This document shows positions 26,632 through 36,851 of a stretch of DNA of 64,000 bases, one piece after another. The stretch covers positions 1 through 64,000 of the forward strand of contig JANQPG010000100.1 of assembly GCA_028289545.1 (NCBI GenBank). Direction: 5' to 3'. How positions within the stretch are numbered: position 1 is the stretch's first letter; the number at the start of each line of letters is the position of its first letter. The position numbers and the translations under genes are program-made. Source of the DNA: Woeseiaceae bacterium (GTDB lineage: Bacteria > Pseudomonadota > Gammaproteobacteria > Steroidobacterales > Woeseiaceae). The notes under the pieces are model-generated. The model did no database searches and was not told the origin of the DNA. It worked only from the letters and a program-made list of their open reading frames with translations.

Positions 26632-29600
26632 TTAAGGCTGAATGCCGCGGCCCGGAGTCCACGGCACCTTGGCATCGTCCAGCGCGCGCTTGAGCGCCGC
26701 GTATTCGCCGTTGACGATGCCGTCGAGTTCAGCGACGACGGCATCGTAGGTTGCGCGCGCGATCGTCAGGGAATCTCGCTGGTCCGGCGTGGGTCCGTAG
26801 GCGTTCGAACCGGGTCTGAATCGTGCGTGCCAGACGCGGGCATCCACGGTCATGACCTGCTGTTCGTTGAAAAAGTCCTGCGTTTCGTCGTCGGTCAGCA
26901 GGTCGCGCTGGGCGGCAATGCGCTTTCTAATCGAATCCGCAATTTCGAGCAGCGAGCTGTTGGCGCGGAAACGGCGGAGCACTTCATCGACGGCGTCGAG
27001 TTCGGCCATGACTGCGTCGATGGCGAGGACCGTGCCGGTGCTTGCGCGCTCGAGCTCGTCCACCTGACTCTCGAACACAACGCGCTGCTCCTGCGTATTG
27101 GGCTCGAACGTGGGAGTGCGTATGGAAACGACTTCGAAGGTCTGTGTTTGCTCGAGGTCCACCGGTACGCCGTCGACGATTGTGCTCAAGGATACGGAGT
27201 ACGTACCCGGAACGGCCAGCACGCCGGGCTCAGGCTCCTCGGGTTCGACATTCTCTTCCTGCGCCTTCCACGCCTCGACGGGCGCATAGCGAAGGTCCCA
27301 TGCAACCCGGTGGAAGCCTGCCTCTGCCGGTCCCTCCACGTGGCGAATCACGGCGCCGGAGCGGTCACGCACCGTCAGCAGCACCGCCGGTTCCTTCTCG
27401 AGGCCCTCGGCGTCAATACGTTCCCACGAGGGAAAGTCGACGCTTTCGTTGTTCTCTTCACGTTCTTTCTCTGCCTCACGCCGCGCGTCTTTCTGCGTTA
27501 GCAGCGACTCCGGCAGGTAGTAGGTGAACACCGCGCCGAAGTCCGGGTTCGGGGCGACGTAGAACGCGTCACCCTGGCTGCCAACGCAGCCGGTTTCGCC
27601 GCAGCCCAGCGTTCGCCGAGGCACATACCAGTGCGCGCGGCGTACCGGGAACAGCACGGTATCGCGCTCGAGCATATCGGCGCTGACCGAACGCAACGGT
27701 GTGTAGTCGTCGAGAATATAAAAGCCGCGCCCGAACGTGGCGCCGACGAGATCGTTCTCGCGAGTCTGGATGACGAGGTCGCGAAACGGAATATTCGGCG
27801 TGCCGCCCTTGAGTTTGGTCCAGGTGCCGCCGGCGTTCACGGTGAAGAACACGCCAAATTCCGTGCCGAGGAACAGCAGTTCCGGCTTGACGTGGTCCTG
27901 CACGATGCGCCACAGGATGTGCCGGTCGGGGAGGTTGGAGGCAATGCTTTCCCAGCTGCGTCCACGGTTTTCGCTCTTCAGCACGTACGGTGAAAAATCG
28001 CCGCTCTTGTGATCGTCGACGACGACGTAGACGGTGTCGGGGTCGTGCAGGTCGGCCTTGATGTCGTTGACGAAGAAGCGGTCGGGAACGCGCGGGAGCG
28101 AATCGATCCTGCGCCAGGATTCACCGCCGTTTTCGCTGACCTGTATCAGGCCGTCATCGGTACCGGCGTAGATCAGGCCGGGCACAAGCGGCGATTCCGA
28201 CAATGACGTAACCGTGTTGAACTGCGACATCGCGTACAGATCCCACGACGAGTCGAAGCTCCAGCGCCGGCCCATGATGGGCTGCCGCACGCGCTCCTCG
28301 TCCCGGGTCAGGTCGCCGCTGATAGCGGTCCACGAATCGCCGTAGTCGTCGCTCTTCCACACTCGCTGAGTGCCGAAGTACAGTGTTTTGGAGTCGTGCG
28401 GGCTGATCAGAATCGGCGAGTCCCAGTTGTAGCGATCGGGCGCTTCGCCGGCCGCCGGCTGCGGCTTGATGTACACGGATTCGCCGGTCTTGCGGTCGTA
28501 GCGCGTCAGATTGCCCTGCTGCCACTGCGAATAGACGATATCCGGATTGTTCGGATCGGCAGCGGGTTGATGACCGTCGCCGAACAGCGTGACGAACCAG
28601 TCTGAATTGCGGATGCCGTTGTTGTTCATCGTCCGCGACGGGCCGCCCTGCGTGTTGTTGTCCTGGGTGCCGCCGTAGACGTTGTAGAACGGCTCGTCGT
28701 AATCGACGGCTACTTTGTAGAACTGCGTCAGCGGCAGGTTTGCCGTGTATCGCCAGTTTTCGCCGAGATCGAAGGATTCGTAAATGCCGCCGTCGGTGCC
28801 GACGAGCAGATAGTTCGGGTCGTCCGGGTCGAAAGACATTGCGTGGTGATCGACGTGTTTGCTGTCGTGCTCAAGTTTCTCGAAGGTCTCGCCGCCGTCG
28901 TGGGTGACGTGCAGGTGCACGTCCATCTGGTATACCCGATCGAACGCGTGCGGGCTTGCAAACAGTTCCTGATAGTAGTGTGGTCCGGTGCCGCTCGAGA
29001 GGTATTCGTTGCGTTTTTCCCAGGTTGCGCCGCCGTCGGCCGAGCGCCAGAAACCGCCTTTGCGGTTGGCGAGCTCGATCGTCGCGTAGACCACGTCCGG
29101 ATCGATCGGCGAGATAGCAAGCCCGGTTTTGCCCATGTTCTCTTCCGGCAGTCCTTCGCTGAGCCGCTGCCAGCTCGCGCCACCGTCCGTCGACTTGTGA
29201 ATACCGGTACCGGGTCCGCCGTTCATGAGCACGGCCACGTTACGCAGGCGCTGCCAGCTCACGGCGTACAGGACGTCGGGATTGCGAGGGTCCATATGAA
29301 TCTCGGAGACACCCGTGTATTGATCGTCGTCTTCGGTATTGCCAAGCCCGTCGCCGAGTATTTTCTCCCAGTTCTTGCCGCCGTCCGTCGTCTTGAAGAG
29401 CCCGCGCTCACCGCCGCCGGACCAGAGCGGACCCTGGGCCGCAACGTATACGGTGTTCGAATCGCGGGGGTCGACGCGGATCATGCCGATGCGCTCGGAC
29501 GCCTCGAGGCCCATGTTGACCCAGTTCTGGCCGCCGTCCGCGGAGCGATAGAGACCTGAACCGTAGCCCGCATGGCGGCCGCTGATGTTCTCGCCGCTGC

Positions 29601-29928
29601 CAACCCAAATGACGTTGCTGTCGTTCGGATCGATCGTAATGCAACCGATCGAGTAGCTGTCTTCGTTCTCGAAGATCGGTTCCCAGGTCGTGCCGGCATT
29701 GACGGTCTTGAAGATACCCCCGCTGCCTACCGCGGCGTACCAAACGCTTTTGTCGTTAGGGTCGACGGCAATATCGGAAATTCTGCCCGACATGAACGCG
29801 GGCCCGATATTGCGCAGTTCGAGTCCCTTGAACGTACTTTCGTTGAAGCCGGGTTCGTCGTCGTCGGCGACAACGCCGAGCGGTACAAACAGCGTGAGCA
29901 GACCTGCCATCAGTGCGAGTCGGAGCAT
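26632..29928 (-). CDS. Secreted BNR/VPS10-type beta-propeller exoprotein
   Basis: A 1098-residue exported protein with signal peptide MLRLALMAGLLTLFVPLGVVA. Residues 30-720 hold many BNR/Asp-box repeats of the S-x-D-x-G-x-x-W kind (for example SADGGQNWVNMG, TTDGGKNWEKI, STDGGASWQRL, SDDYGDSWTAI, SENGGESWRRI). These predict one or two multi-blade beta propellers like sortilin/VPS10 and bacterial BNR glycosyl hydrolases. A beta-sandwich follows (about 860-960, ending QTFEVVSIRTP) and a helical C-terminus. No glycosidase catalytic residues can be assigned, so a binding or peptide/glycan-processing role is equally possible. It is the largest exoprotein here, part of a leftward block with MscS and prolyl oligopeptidase. 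Confidence 0.88.
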   Translation of the reverse strand: MLRLALMAGLLTLFVPLGVVADDDEPGFNESTFKGLELRNIGPAFMSGRISDIAVDPNDKSVWYAAVGSGGIFKTVNAGTTWEPIFENEDSYSIGCITIDPNDSNVIWVGSGENISGRHAGYGSGLYRSADGGQNWVNMGLEASERIGMIRVDPRDSNTVYVAAQGPLWSGGGERGLFKTTDGGKNWEKILGDGLGNTEDDDQYTGVSEIHMDPRNPDVLYAVSWQRLRNVAVLMNGGPGTGIHKSTDGGASWQRLSEGLPEENMGKTGLAISPIDPDVVYATIELANRKGGFWRSADGGATWEKRNEYLSSGTGPHYYQELFASPHAFDRVYQMDVHLHVTHDGGETFEKLEHDSKHVDHHAMSFDPDDPNYLLVGTDGGIYESFDLGENWRYTANLPLTQFYKVAVDYDEPFYNVYGGTQDNNTQGGPSRTMNNNGIRNSDWFVTLFGDGHQPAADPNNPDIVYSQWQQGNLTRYDRKTGESVYIKPQPAAGEAPDRYNWDSPILISPHDSKTLYFGTQRVWKSDDYGDSWTAISGDLTRDEERVRQPIMGRRWSFDSSWDLYAMSQFNTVTSLSESPLVPGLIYAGTDDGLIQVSENGGESWRRIDSLPRVPDRFFVNDIKADLHDPDTVYVVVDDHKSGDFSPYVLKSENRGRSWESIASNLPDRHILWRIVQDHVKPELLFLGTEFGVFFTVNAGGTWTKLKGGTPNIPFRDLVIQTRENDLVGATFGRGFYILDDYTPLRSVSADMLERDTVLFPVRRAHWYVPRRTLGCGETGCVGSQGDAFYVAPNPDFGAVFTYYLPESLLTQKDARREAEKEREENNESVDFPSWERIDAEGLEKEPAVLLTVRDRSGAVIRHVEGPAEAGFHRVAWDLRYAPVEAWKAQEENVEPEEPEPGVLAVPGTYSVSLSTIVDGVPVDLEQTQTFEVVSIRTPTFEPNTQEQRVVFESQVDELERASTGTVLAIDAVMAELDAVDEVLRRFRANSSLLEIADSIRKRIAAQRDLLTDDETQDFFNEQQVMTVDARVWHARFRPGSNAYGPTPDQRDSLTIARATYDAVVAELDGIVNGEYAALKRALDDAKVPWTPGRGIQP

Positions 29929-30069
29929 TTTCGAATCCCTCGTTTCCCGGCCGTTCTGCGGAATTGTCCGTTCTGCGCCGGAGTGTTTTTTGGTTTCGGG
30001 TGTTACTAGATTACATTTGGGCGCAACGCTGCGGCAAGCATTGGCGTACGGCCGCCGCCTGACGAGCGT

Positions 30070-31386
30070 TCACTCCGTCGTCGGCGGCGCGGGGGCCGTC
30101 TCCAATCGGTTTCGGAATATGACTTCGCGGTGCGGGAAGGGGATGTCGATGTTGTTCTCTTTGAAGATATCCCAGAGTGCAAGCAACACCTTGCCGCGGA
30201 TATTGGTCAGGCCCTGCTGCGGATCGTCGATCCAGAAGCGCAGTTTGAAGTTGAGGGCGGAGTCGCCAAACTCCGTCATCCAGCAGACCGGTGTTTTGCG
30301 AGTATTGTCCACCCGGTCGACGGAGCCGGCCGCCTCGATGGCGAGGCGAATGACGTCGTGCGGATTGGAGTCGTACGCCACGCCGAAGTTGACGTCGAGG
30401 CGCACGTACTTGTCGGAGAAAGACCAGTTGATGACCTCGCGCGTAATGAAGTCTTCGTTCGGGATCAGGAATTCCCGGCCGTCGCGAGTAACGACCGAAA
30501 CGAAACGCGCGCGCAGCTCGCGAATCCAGCCGAAGGTGTCGCCCAGCGAAATCGTGTCGCCCGGTTTGATGGACTGATCGAGCAGAATGATGATCCCGGA
30601 AATGAAGTTCGAGACGACCTTCTGCAGGCCGAAACCAATACCTACGCCGACCGCGCCAGACAGCACGGTTAGCGCCGTCAGGTCGATGTCGAAGCTCTGC
30701 AGGGTGACCAATCCAGCGATAAATACGAGGCCAATGCGCACGATCTTGCCGAGCAGGACTCGGAGTGAAGGCGTCAGCTCATCGATCTGCTGGATGCGGC
30801 GGTCGAGGAAATTGCCGGCGGCGTAGGCGGCCCAGACCAACAGGCCGAGGACGAGGCCTGTTTTCAGCACCGTCAGCACCGAGATCCGGCCGTCGCCCAC
30901 GTCGAAACCGGCGCCGTCAAGCACGGCTGCGGCGTCATCGACGACACCCAGCACCGCGGCGGCAACGTAGATCCAGGCAAGCCAGGCGAACAGCGTACGG
31001 ACTGTCCGGCTGCGGATGACGTGTGAAACGACCGAAATAGCGAGCCAGGAGCCCGCGAGGATCATGGCGCTGCGCAGCAGGTAGGTTTGCGCCGGCCAGC
31101 CGACGGCATGAGTAACGAGATTTGTGAGCGCAAGCAGCGCCACAAAAAACAACCACTCGAAGCGCCGGAGAAATGCGACGATGATGCGCAGCAAACCCGG
31201 CATGCCCTTGATGCGCCGTGCCTGAGCCTCGAGTTTCGGCTCCACTACGCGCGACAGCAGCAGCGCGGGCACGAACAGCGCCGCGATGAGACCAATCTGG
31301 ATTAGCGTGTCGGTGCTAGAGAAAAACGCTATGGCGGGCGCCGTCCAGTCGCGCAGTAGCGATAGTAGTTGTTCCAGCTGCTGCAT
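30070..31386 (-). CDS. MscS-family mechanosensitive channel
   Basis: A 438-residue membrane protein. Four or five hydrophobic segments occupy residues 1-225, then the MscS core. The pore-lining helix reads SGAVGVGIGFGLQKVVSNFI, followed by the beta domain IKPGDTISLGDTFGWIRELR and VTRDGREFLIPNEDFITREV, and a C-terminal alpha/beta domain. It would release solutes on osmotic downshock. Extra N-terminal TM segments make it longer than the 286-residue E. coli MscS, as in many mid-size MscS homologues. The start codon at 31386 lies 69 bases downstream of the prolyl oligopeptidase stop on the same strand. Confidence 0.92.
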   Translation of the reverse strand: MQQLEQLLSLLRDWTAPAIAFFSSTDTLIQIGLIAALFVPALLLSRVVEPKLEAQARRIKGMPGLLRIIVAFLRRFEWLFFVALLALTNLVTHAVGWPAQTYLLRSAMILAGSWLAISVVSHVIRSRTVRTLFAWLAWIYVAAAVLGVVDDAAAVLDGAGFDVGDGRISVLTVLKTGLVLGLLVWAAYAAGNFLDRRIQQIDELTPSLRVLLGKIVRIGLVFIAGLVTLQSFDIDLTALTVLSGAVGVGIGFGLQKVVSNFISGIIILLDQSIKPGDTISLGDTFGWIRELRARFVSVVTRDGREFLIPNEDFITREVINWSFSDKYVRLDVNFGVAYDSNPHDVIRLAIEAAGSVDRVDNTRKTPVCWMTEFGDSALNFKLRFWIDDPQQGLTNIRGKVLLALWDIFKENNIDIPFPHREVIFRNRLETAPAPPTTE

Positions 31387-31455
31387 ACCGGGTTCGAGTC
31401 CTCTCTAACGATCGACGCCCATCATCCGCGCCTCGCCCGCTGTCTTCAAGCCGCG

Positions 31456-33561
31456 TTAACGACTGTCCCACACACCGGGCATCAGCATTCTGATGAAGTA
31501 CGCGTATTCGAGCGCGGTGCGCATGGCAAGCTGGTCCTGGTTGGCCGTGCCGCCGTGGCCACCCTCGGTGTTTTCGTAATAGAAGAAGTCCTGGCCGAGG
31601 CCCGCCAGCCTGGCGGCCATTTTGCGCGCATGTCCCGGGTGGACGCGATCGTCGAGTGTCGAGGTGTAGAACAGCACCTTCGGATAGTCGACGCCTTTTC
31701 GGAGGTTCTGATAGGGCGAGTACGCTTCGATGAACTCACGATCCTCGGCGACGTCGGGATTACCATACTCGCCCATCCAGCTGGCGCCCGCGAGAAGCTT
31801 GTTGTAGCGAATCATGTCGAGGAGCGGCACACCGATGTCGAGCGCCGCAAACAGATCGGGGCGCTGCGTCAGCGCCACGCCCAGCAGCAAGCCGCCGTTC
31901 GAGCGACCCAGCGCGCCCAGCTTGTCGGACGAGGTGATACCGCGCTCGATCATGTCCTCGGCAATCGCAAAATAGTCGTCGTAGACTCGCTGGCGGTTCT
32001 CCCTGAGCCCGGCCTGATGCCACTTGGGTCCGTACTCCCCGCCGCCGCGCAGGTTGGCAAGCGCCAGCACACCGCCTCTCGACAACCACAGGCGCCCGGC
32101 GAGCGCACCGTGCTGCGGACGCGAGGGATTCGAGTAGTAGACCGGCAGTATGGGAATCGTAAATCCGCCATAACCGTAAAGAATCGCCGGCGCGTCGCCG
32201 CGCTCGAGTACGTCGCGATCGCCGACGAGGAAGTAAGGCACGCGTGTGCCGTCGGCGCTCGTCGCAAAGTGCTGTTCGACGACTGCGTTGGAGGCGTCGT
32301 ACAGGGCGGGCAGCGCCGCAACGGTCGTGAGCTCGTTGTTGTCGTCGACGTGGTAGAGCGTTGTCGGCTGAACCGCGCTCTCGTAAGTCAGAAACGCGTC
32401 CGCGCGCTGGCTGCTGCTGGCTTCGATTGACACGACGCCGTTTTCGGGCAGCGCAATGTCGACGCTGTCGAAACCGTTTTCCGACAGTGTTAGCCGCTTG
32501 ACCCGGCCCACGACATTGTCGAGCAATGACACGAACAGGCCGTTGGAGAACAGGGCAATGTCCCGCATCGCCTGACGCTCGCTGGGTCGGAAGACGCGCT
32601 CCGCGGCACCGCTTTCGAGTTCGTAAGCAACGATATCGCCCGAAAGAAAGCGCTCACCGGCATAGTCCCAGTCCTGCTCCAGCGACAGGATCAACTTGCC
32701 CTTGAGGACACCGTGCGGATTGAAGCGCATTGGCAGGGGCAAAGGGTCGCCGGCTTCGCCGGCGATGACCGGGCGAAACTCGCGCTCGTTCCAGTCGGCA
32801 AACAGGCGGATGACAAACGGGTAGTGGCGGTCGTCGTTGTGGAACACGACAGGCGCCAGCAGCGTGTCGACCACGTCGCCGCGAAATACCGTTGTTGCCT
32901 GCTCGAGCGTCTTGCCGCGCTCGAGGAGCCGGACTTCCACCGCATAGCCCGATTGCGTCAAGACGTCATCGTCCCAGCGTGTGGCAATCAGCAGCGTGTC
33001 CTCGTCGATCCAGCTGACGTTCGATTTGGCTTCGGGTACAAGAAAACCGTCGTCCACAAAACGCATGTCGGTCAGCGAAAACTCCCGGTACACGGACTCG
33101 TCCTTGCCACCGCGGGAAATTTCGATGAGGCACCGGTCGGTGCCGCCGAGGCAGTTGTTGCCCTGGTAAACCCAGTTTTCGTGTTCGCGTTCCTCGAGCG
33201 CATCGATGTCGAGGACCGCCTCCCACTCGGACTTGCCCTGCCGGAATGCGTCGAGCGGCATACGCCGCCAGACGCCGCGCACGTTGATTTCGTCCTGCCA
33301 GAAGCTGTAAAAATGGTCCCCGATGATTGCGCCTTCCGGCAGACGTTCGTCGGATGTCAGAATCGCGTAGGCTTCGTCGTAGAGCGCTTCGAAAATCGCC
33401 GAGTCGCGGAGTTCGGCGAAGGTTCGGTCGTTTTGATCATTGACCCATTCGAGGGCTTCCTCACCCTGGATATCCTCGAGCCAGAGATATGGGTCTTCCT
33501 CGGCGGCAAACGCAGCGGAACCGGCGAGCAGTGCGACATGAAGGCAGGCAATACGGTGCAT
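31456..33561 (-). CDS. Exported prolyl oligopeptidase (S9A)
   Basis: A 701-residue serine peptidase with a short signal peptide (MHRIACLHVALLAGSAAFA), so probably periplasmic. The N-terminal beta-propeller half starts EEDPYLWLEDIQGEEALEWV, typical of S9A. The alpha/beta-hydrolase domain has the nucleophile motif LGALGRSNGGLLLG (Ser554), the Asp in TSTLDDRVHPGHARK and the His in ENTEGGHGG. The triad is complete and the length matches the family. It cleaves short peptides after proline. It is divergent from the EEP lipoprotein gene, with only 39 bases between start codons, so their promoters must overlap each other or the coding ends. Confidence 0.95.
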   Translation of the reverse strand: MHRIACLHVALLAGSAAFAAEEDPYLWLEDIQGEEALEWVNDQNDRTFAELRDSAIFEALYDEAYAILTSDERLPEGAIIGDHFYSFWQDEINVRGVWRRMPLDAFRQGKSEWEAVLDIDALEEREHENWVYQGNNCLGGTDRCLIEISRGGKDESVYREFSLTDMRFVDDGFLVPEAKSNVSWIDEDTLLIATRWDDDVLTQSGYAVEVRLLERGKTLEQATTVFRGDVVDTLLAPVVFHNDDRHYPFVIRLFADWNEREFRPVIAGEAGDPLPLPMRFNPHGVLKGKLILSLEQDWDYAGERFLSGDIVAYELESGAAERVFRPSERQAMRDIALFSNGLFVSLLDNVVGRVKRLTLSENGFDSVDIALPENGVVSIEASSSQRADAFLTYESAVQPTTLYHVDDNNELTTVAALPALYDASNAVVEQHFATSADGTRVPYFLVGDRDVLERGDAPAILYGYGGFTIPILPVYYSNPSRPQHGALAGRLWLSRGGVLALANLRGGGEYGPKWHQAGLRENRQRVYDDYFAIAEDMIERGITSSDKLGALGRSNGGLLLGVALTQRPDLFAALDIGVPLLDMIRYNKLLAGASWMGEYGNPDVAEDREFIEAYSPYQNLRKGVDYPKVLFYTSTLDDRVHPGHARKMAARLAGLGQDFFYYENTEGGHGGTANQDQLAMRTALEYAYFIRMLMPGVWDSR

Positions 33562-33600
33562 AGAACAGAGTCCTTTGAACCCGAGTCGAGACAGGTTCCA

Positions 33601-34497
33601 ATGATGTCGGTCTGGCGAAGGCAGGGCCGTGATGTTGCGGCAGACCGTGGGATACGGTCAAGCGCAGCGCTCGTCGCGCTGTGTGCGCTGTGCTTGTCGG
33701 CCTGCGCGGCGGGGCCGCCCAGGTCCGCGCAGGCGCCGCTCGTCGCACCCACGGTAGATGTTGCCGGCGATATCGAAAACTGCGTGGCCGCCTTTAGCGA
33801 GGAGCCGCGGGAATCCGGCAGCGCCATCGACCCCAGGGCCATCGAACTGGTCAATTGGAACGTCAGGAAGGGCCGGCACGCGGGTTGGGCAGCGGAGTTT
33901 GATCGCTACGCCGACGCCGCGGACATTGCGACGCTTCAGGAAGCCCCGCTGCATCACCCCGCGTGGGGCGCCGTCGGTTTGATGCACGGTTTTGCGTTTG
34001 CGCCGGGCTATGTCACGCGGCGGAGCCCTACCGGTGTTATGACGCTCAGTGAAGCCGTGCCGTTGCGGCAGTGCAATCTCAAAAGCCGCGAGCCGCTGCT
34101 TCGATCCCCGAAAGCGACGCTCGTTACCGAGTACCCGCTGCTCGGGTCGGCGGAAACGCTGCTTGTCGTCAATATTCATGCGGTGAACTTTGCGCCCGGT
34201 CTCGTGGCGTTCAGGCGGCAGCTGGCGGTTGCCGTGCGCGTGATCGAACAACACGACGGCCCCGTGATTTTTGCAGGCGATTTCAATACCTGGCGCCCGG
34301 CGCGCCGCCGGCATGTTGACCGGCAGCTGATCCGTCTGAATCTTGCACCCGTCGGTTTTACGGCCGACCGGCGCAAGCGCTTTCTCGGCCAGGCGCTCGA
34401 TCACGTGTACGTCCGGGGACTGCACGTTAGCGCGGCTACCAGCTACTCAACGCAGGTATCCGATCACGGTCCGATGCGCGTGCGCCTGACGATGTGA
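33601..34497 (+). CDS. Endonuclease/exonuclease/phosphatase-fold lipoprotein
   Basis: A 298-residue protein starting at tandem ATGs. The N-terminus has a hydrophobic signal with lipobox LSAC, predicting a lipoprotein. The EEP fold is clear: VNWNVRKG (first strand Asn), LQEA (metal-binding Glu), LLVVNIHAVNF, FAGDFNTW (Asp/Asn), LDHVYVRG and the terminal SDHGPMRVRL (Asp/His). All metal and catalytic positions are present. It resembles YafD-like secreted members; the substrate could be nucleic acid or a phosphodiester lipid. The frame stays open far upstream across the antisense peptidase gene, but signal peptide and ribosome position favour 33601. Confidence 0.85.
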   Translation: MMSVWRRQGRDVAADRGIRSSAALVALCALCLSACAAGPPRSAQAPLVAPTVDVAGDIENCVAAFSEEPRESGSAIDPRAIELVNWNVRKGRHAGWAAEFDRYADAADIATLQEAPLHHPAWGAVGLMHGFAFAPGYVTRRSPTGVMTLSEAVPLRQCNLKSREPLLRSPKATLVTEYPLLGSAETLLVVNIHAVNFAPGLVAFRRQLAVAVRVIEQHDGPVIFAGDFNTWRPARRRHVDRQLIRLNLAPVGFTADRRKRFLGQALDHVYVRGLHVSAATSYSTQVSDHGPMRVRLTM

Positions 34498-34519
34498 GCC
34501 TGCGGGCCGAGGTGCTCAG

Positions 34520-36709
34520 CTACTGAGCCTGACGGCGTTCGTCCGGGATGGCGAGGGCCGGGCCCATCTCATCGAGCACCGTCGCGAGCGGCCTTGGCTT
34601 GCCGATCGCAAACCCTTGCACAAAATCGATGCCGTACTGCCTCAGGCGCTGCATGACAAGTTCGGATTCGACGTGCTCGGCAACGGTCATGGCATTCATG
34701 ACCTTCGCAATGCGGGTCATGGAAATCAGTATGGCTTCGGAGAGCGGGTTGTCGAGTATGTCGCGGATAAATACGCCGTCCACCTTGAGATACTGCACCG
34801 GCAGATCCTTGAGATAGGCAAAAGAGCAGTAACCGGTGCCGAAGTCGTCCAGCGCAACGCGGCAGCCGAGACGACGAAGCCGTTTGATGCAGCGCTGAGC
34901 CTTTTCCATGTGGCGAACGACGGCGGTTTCGGTAATCTCAAAAACCAGCGCATCGGGCGAGACGCCGCTTTCGTGTATGCGGCTCACGAGAAAATCGAGG
35001 AAGTCCTCGTCGATCAGCGACTGAGCGCACAGGTTGATGCTGAAACTGCCCAGGCAAACCTCCAGCAGGTTGTCGGCCGACGAGAGCATGTCCAGCGTAT
35101 GGCGGATGACCCAGCGGTCGATGGCGTTCATGAGCTGATAGCGATCGGCCGCCGACAGGAATCGGTCCGGCGGGATCAGGGCGCCGTTGGCCCCGCGCAT
35201 TCTGAGCAGAATTTCGAAGCGGTAGCTGTTTTCTTCTTCGTTGAGCGGGCGTATCGGTTGCGCGAACAACTCGAAACGATTATCGAGGAGCGCGGACTGC
35301 AGTTCGCCTACCTGATCCAGGTCACTGCGCCTCTGCACGACGCTGGCATCGATGTCCCTGAACAACACGGCCTGGTTGCCGCCACGCCCTTTTGCGGAGC
35401 GCGTAGCGACCTCCGCCGTGCTGAGCGCGGCGGCCGCATCCTCGGCGGACTGCGGCACCAGCGCAACCCCGGCGCTCGCCGTGACGGTCAGGCTGAGTTC
35501 CTCATGCCGGATCGACTTGCCCGCAATGGCGTCCACGAGCGATTGGGCCCACTCGGTAGCGCGCGATTCGTCGGCATTGGAGAGAAACACGGCGAAGAGG
35601 TCGCTGCCCAAGTGGCAGAAGGCGTCGTCTTTGCCGCAGAGGTCCGCAATAATCCGGCTGACGGCACGAATGACGCTATCGCCCGCCACATGGCCAAGAG
35701 AGTCGTTGACCACGTGCAGTTTGTCGACGTCGACATACAGCATGGCGTGACTCGCGTTGCGGTGCCGGTGCACAAAGCTCTCGGCATGGGCGACCAGGCT
35801 GCGGCGCGATTGATGTTGTGCCGAAAGCCGGTCCGCGGCATAGACGAGGCTATTGATCTTTGCGCAAATTGCTCGTGCGAGCCGCACCTCCGCTTTGCTG
35901 AAGCGGGCTGCACCGAGCAGCACAAATATGCCAATGACCTCGTCTCGGGCATTGATGATCGGCGCGCACAGCAATTGCGGTTTGGAGTTTGCGAGCCCGG
36001 GGATCGGTCCGAGCCTCAAGTTGGTTTCCGATTTGAGGACCTGCCGGTGCACCGTGGCGCCGGACACGAGAGCCCCCAGGGTCGCCATAACGGCGCGCTC
36101 GGTCTTCGGCGTTTCCAGGAGGGACGCCGGAAGGGTCTCCTGTATGCCGAGTTTCGGCAATACGACCGCGGTCATCGCCACGCCGAAGTGTTCGAAGGCC
36201 ATATCGAGAATGGACCGCAGGATTTCCTTGGGGCCTGCACAGCCGCCGAGCCGGTCCATATTCATGAGCAGGCGGATACCCCGCTGGTCCTCGCGCGACA
36301 ACCGACGCAACGACGACAGTTCACAATTGATCGTCATTTGCCGTTCGACGCAGCGAATAAAAGATTGCACCTCTTTCGCCAGCATGCGGTGGTTGGTCGG
36401 CGTGGAGTTTGCGAAGCGCAGGCTGAGCGTGGCGACATACCCGCCGTTGTCGTCGGCCACGAGCGGGAATACGTGCACGGCGTCGTTGCCGCACAAAACC
36501 TTGTGACCGCCGGCCGGGATTTCGGCGTACAGGAACTCGGCGTCAGGCCAGGCATCAGCTGCATCTTCACCCGGCCCGGCCCACAGCAGCCGCCCGTCCG
36601 GATCGTGCAGGGCGACGCTGCCTACGCCGTCGATTGCGTCCATGATCTGCCTGGCAAAAACCGAAACAGTGCCCACATCGAGGTAGGCGGCGAGCTTATC
36701 CGGCCGCAT
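34520..36709 (-). CDS. GAF-GGDEF(degenerate)-EAL c-di-GMP phosphodiesterase
   Basis: A 729-residue cytoplasmic protein. An N-terminal region of about 120 residues is followed by a GAF-like domain (about 150-290), GGDEF (about 300-450) and EAL (about 465-715). The cyclase site is degenerate: HLGSDLFAVF replaces GGDEF (G368-S-D-L-F372), so diguanylate cyclase activity is unlikely. The EAL domain is preserved: FEILLRM (E499), SINLCAQSL, FEITETAVV, DDFGTGYCSFAYLKDLP, LKVDG and TVAEHVE, so phosphodiesterase activity is likely. The degenerate GGDEF may instead bind GTP as an activator, as in some composite enzymes. It converges on the EEP gene; a small GCTCAG/CTGAGC hairpin (34514-34528) spans its stop codon. 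Confidence 0.92.
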   Translation of the reverse strand: MRPDKLAAYLDVGTVSVFARQIMDAIDGVGSVALHDPDGRLLWAGPGEDAADAWPDAEFLYAEIPAGGHKVLCGNDAVHVFPLVADDNGGYVATLSLRFANSTPTNHRMLAKEVQSFIRCVERQMTINCELSSLRRLSREDQRGIRLLMNMDRLGGCAGPKEILRSILDMAFEHFGVAMTAVVLPKLGIQETLPASLLETPKTERAVMATLGALVSGATVHRQVLKSETNLRLGPIPGLANSKPQLLCAPIINARDEVIGIFVLLGAARFSKAEVRLARAICAKINSLVYAADRLSAQHQSRRSLVAHAESFVHRHRNASHAMLYVDVDKLHVVNDSLGHVAGDSVIRAVSRIIADLCGKDDAFCHLGSDLFAVFLSNADESRATEWAQSLVDAIAGKSIRHEELSLTVTASAGVALVPQSAEDAAAALSTAEVATRSAKGRGGNQAVLFRDIDASVVQRRSDLDQVGELQSALLDNRFELFAQPIRPLNEEENSYRFEILLRMRGANGALIPPDRFLSAADRYQLMNAIDRWVIRHTLDMLSSADNLLEVCLGSFSINLCAQSLIDEDFLDFLVSRIHESGVSPDALVFEITETAVVRHMEKAQRCIKRLRRLGCRVALDDFGTGYCSFAYLKDLPVQYLKVDGVFIRDILDNPLSEAILISMTRIAKVMNAMTVAEHVESELVMQRLRQYGIDFVQGFAIGKPRPLATVLDEMGPALAIPDERRQAQ

Positions 36710-36851
36710 TGGCGATCCTGCGCGTATTCCCTTAACGTTCGGGTTATCGGCAGTTTCCGCGACAGCTTGAGTCGTCCAACCAGCGGCGGCGGCGGTGTGC
36801 GGTCGATGGCAAACCCGCCTTGGGGTCTGTTAACCCCGGGCGGTAATTTTT

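Noticed and set aside
32713..33600. Extension of the EEP lipoprotein 296 codons upstream
   Set aside because: It lies antisense to the well-supported prolyl oligopeptidase. The signal peptide and tandem ATG mark the true start.
34514..34528. Bidirectional terminator at the EEP / GGDEF-EAL convergence
   Set aside because: The stem is only 6 bp and lacks T runs on either side, so I mention it only with the gene.
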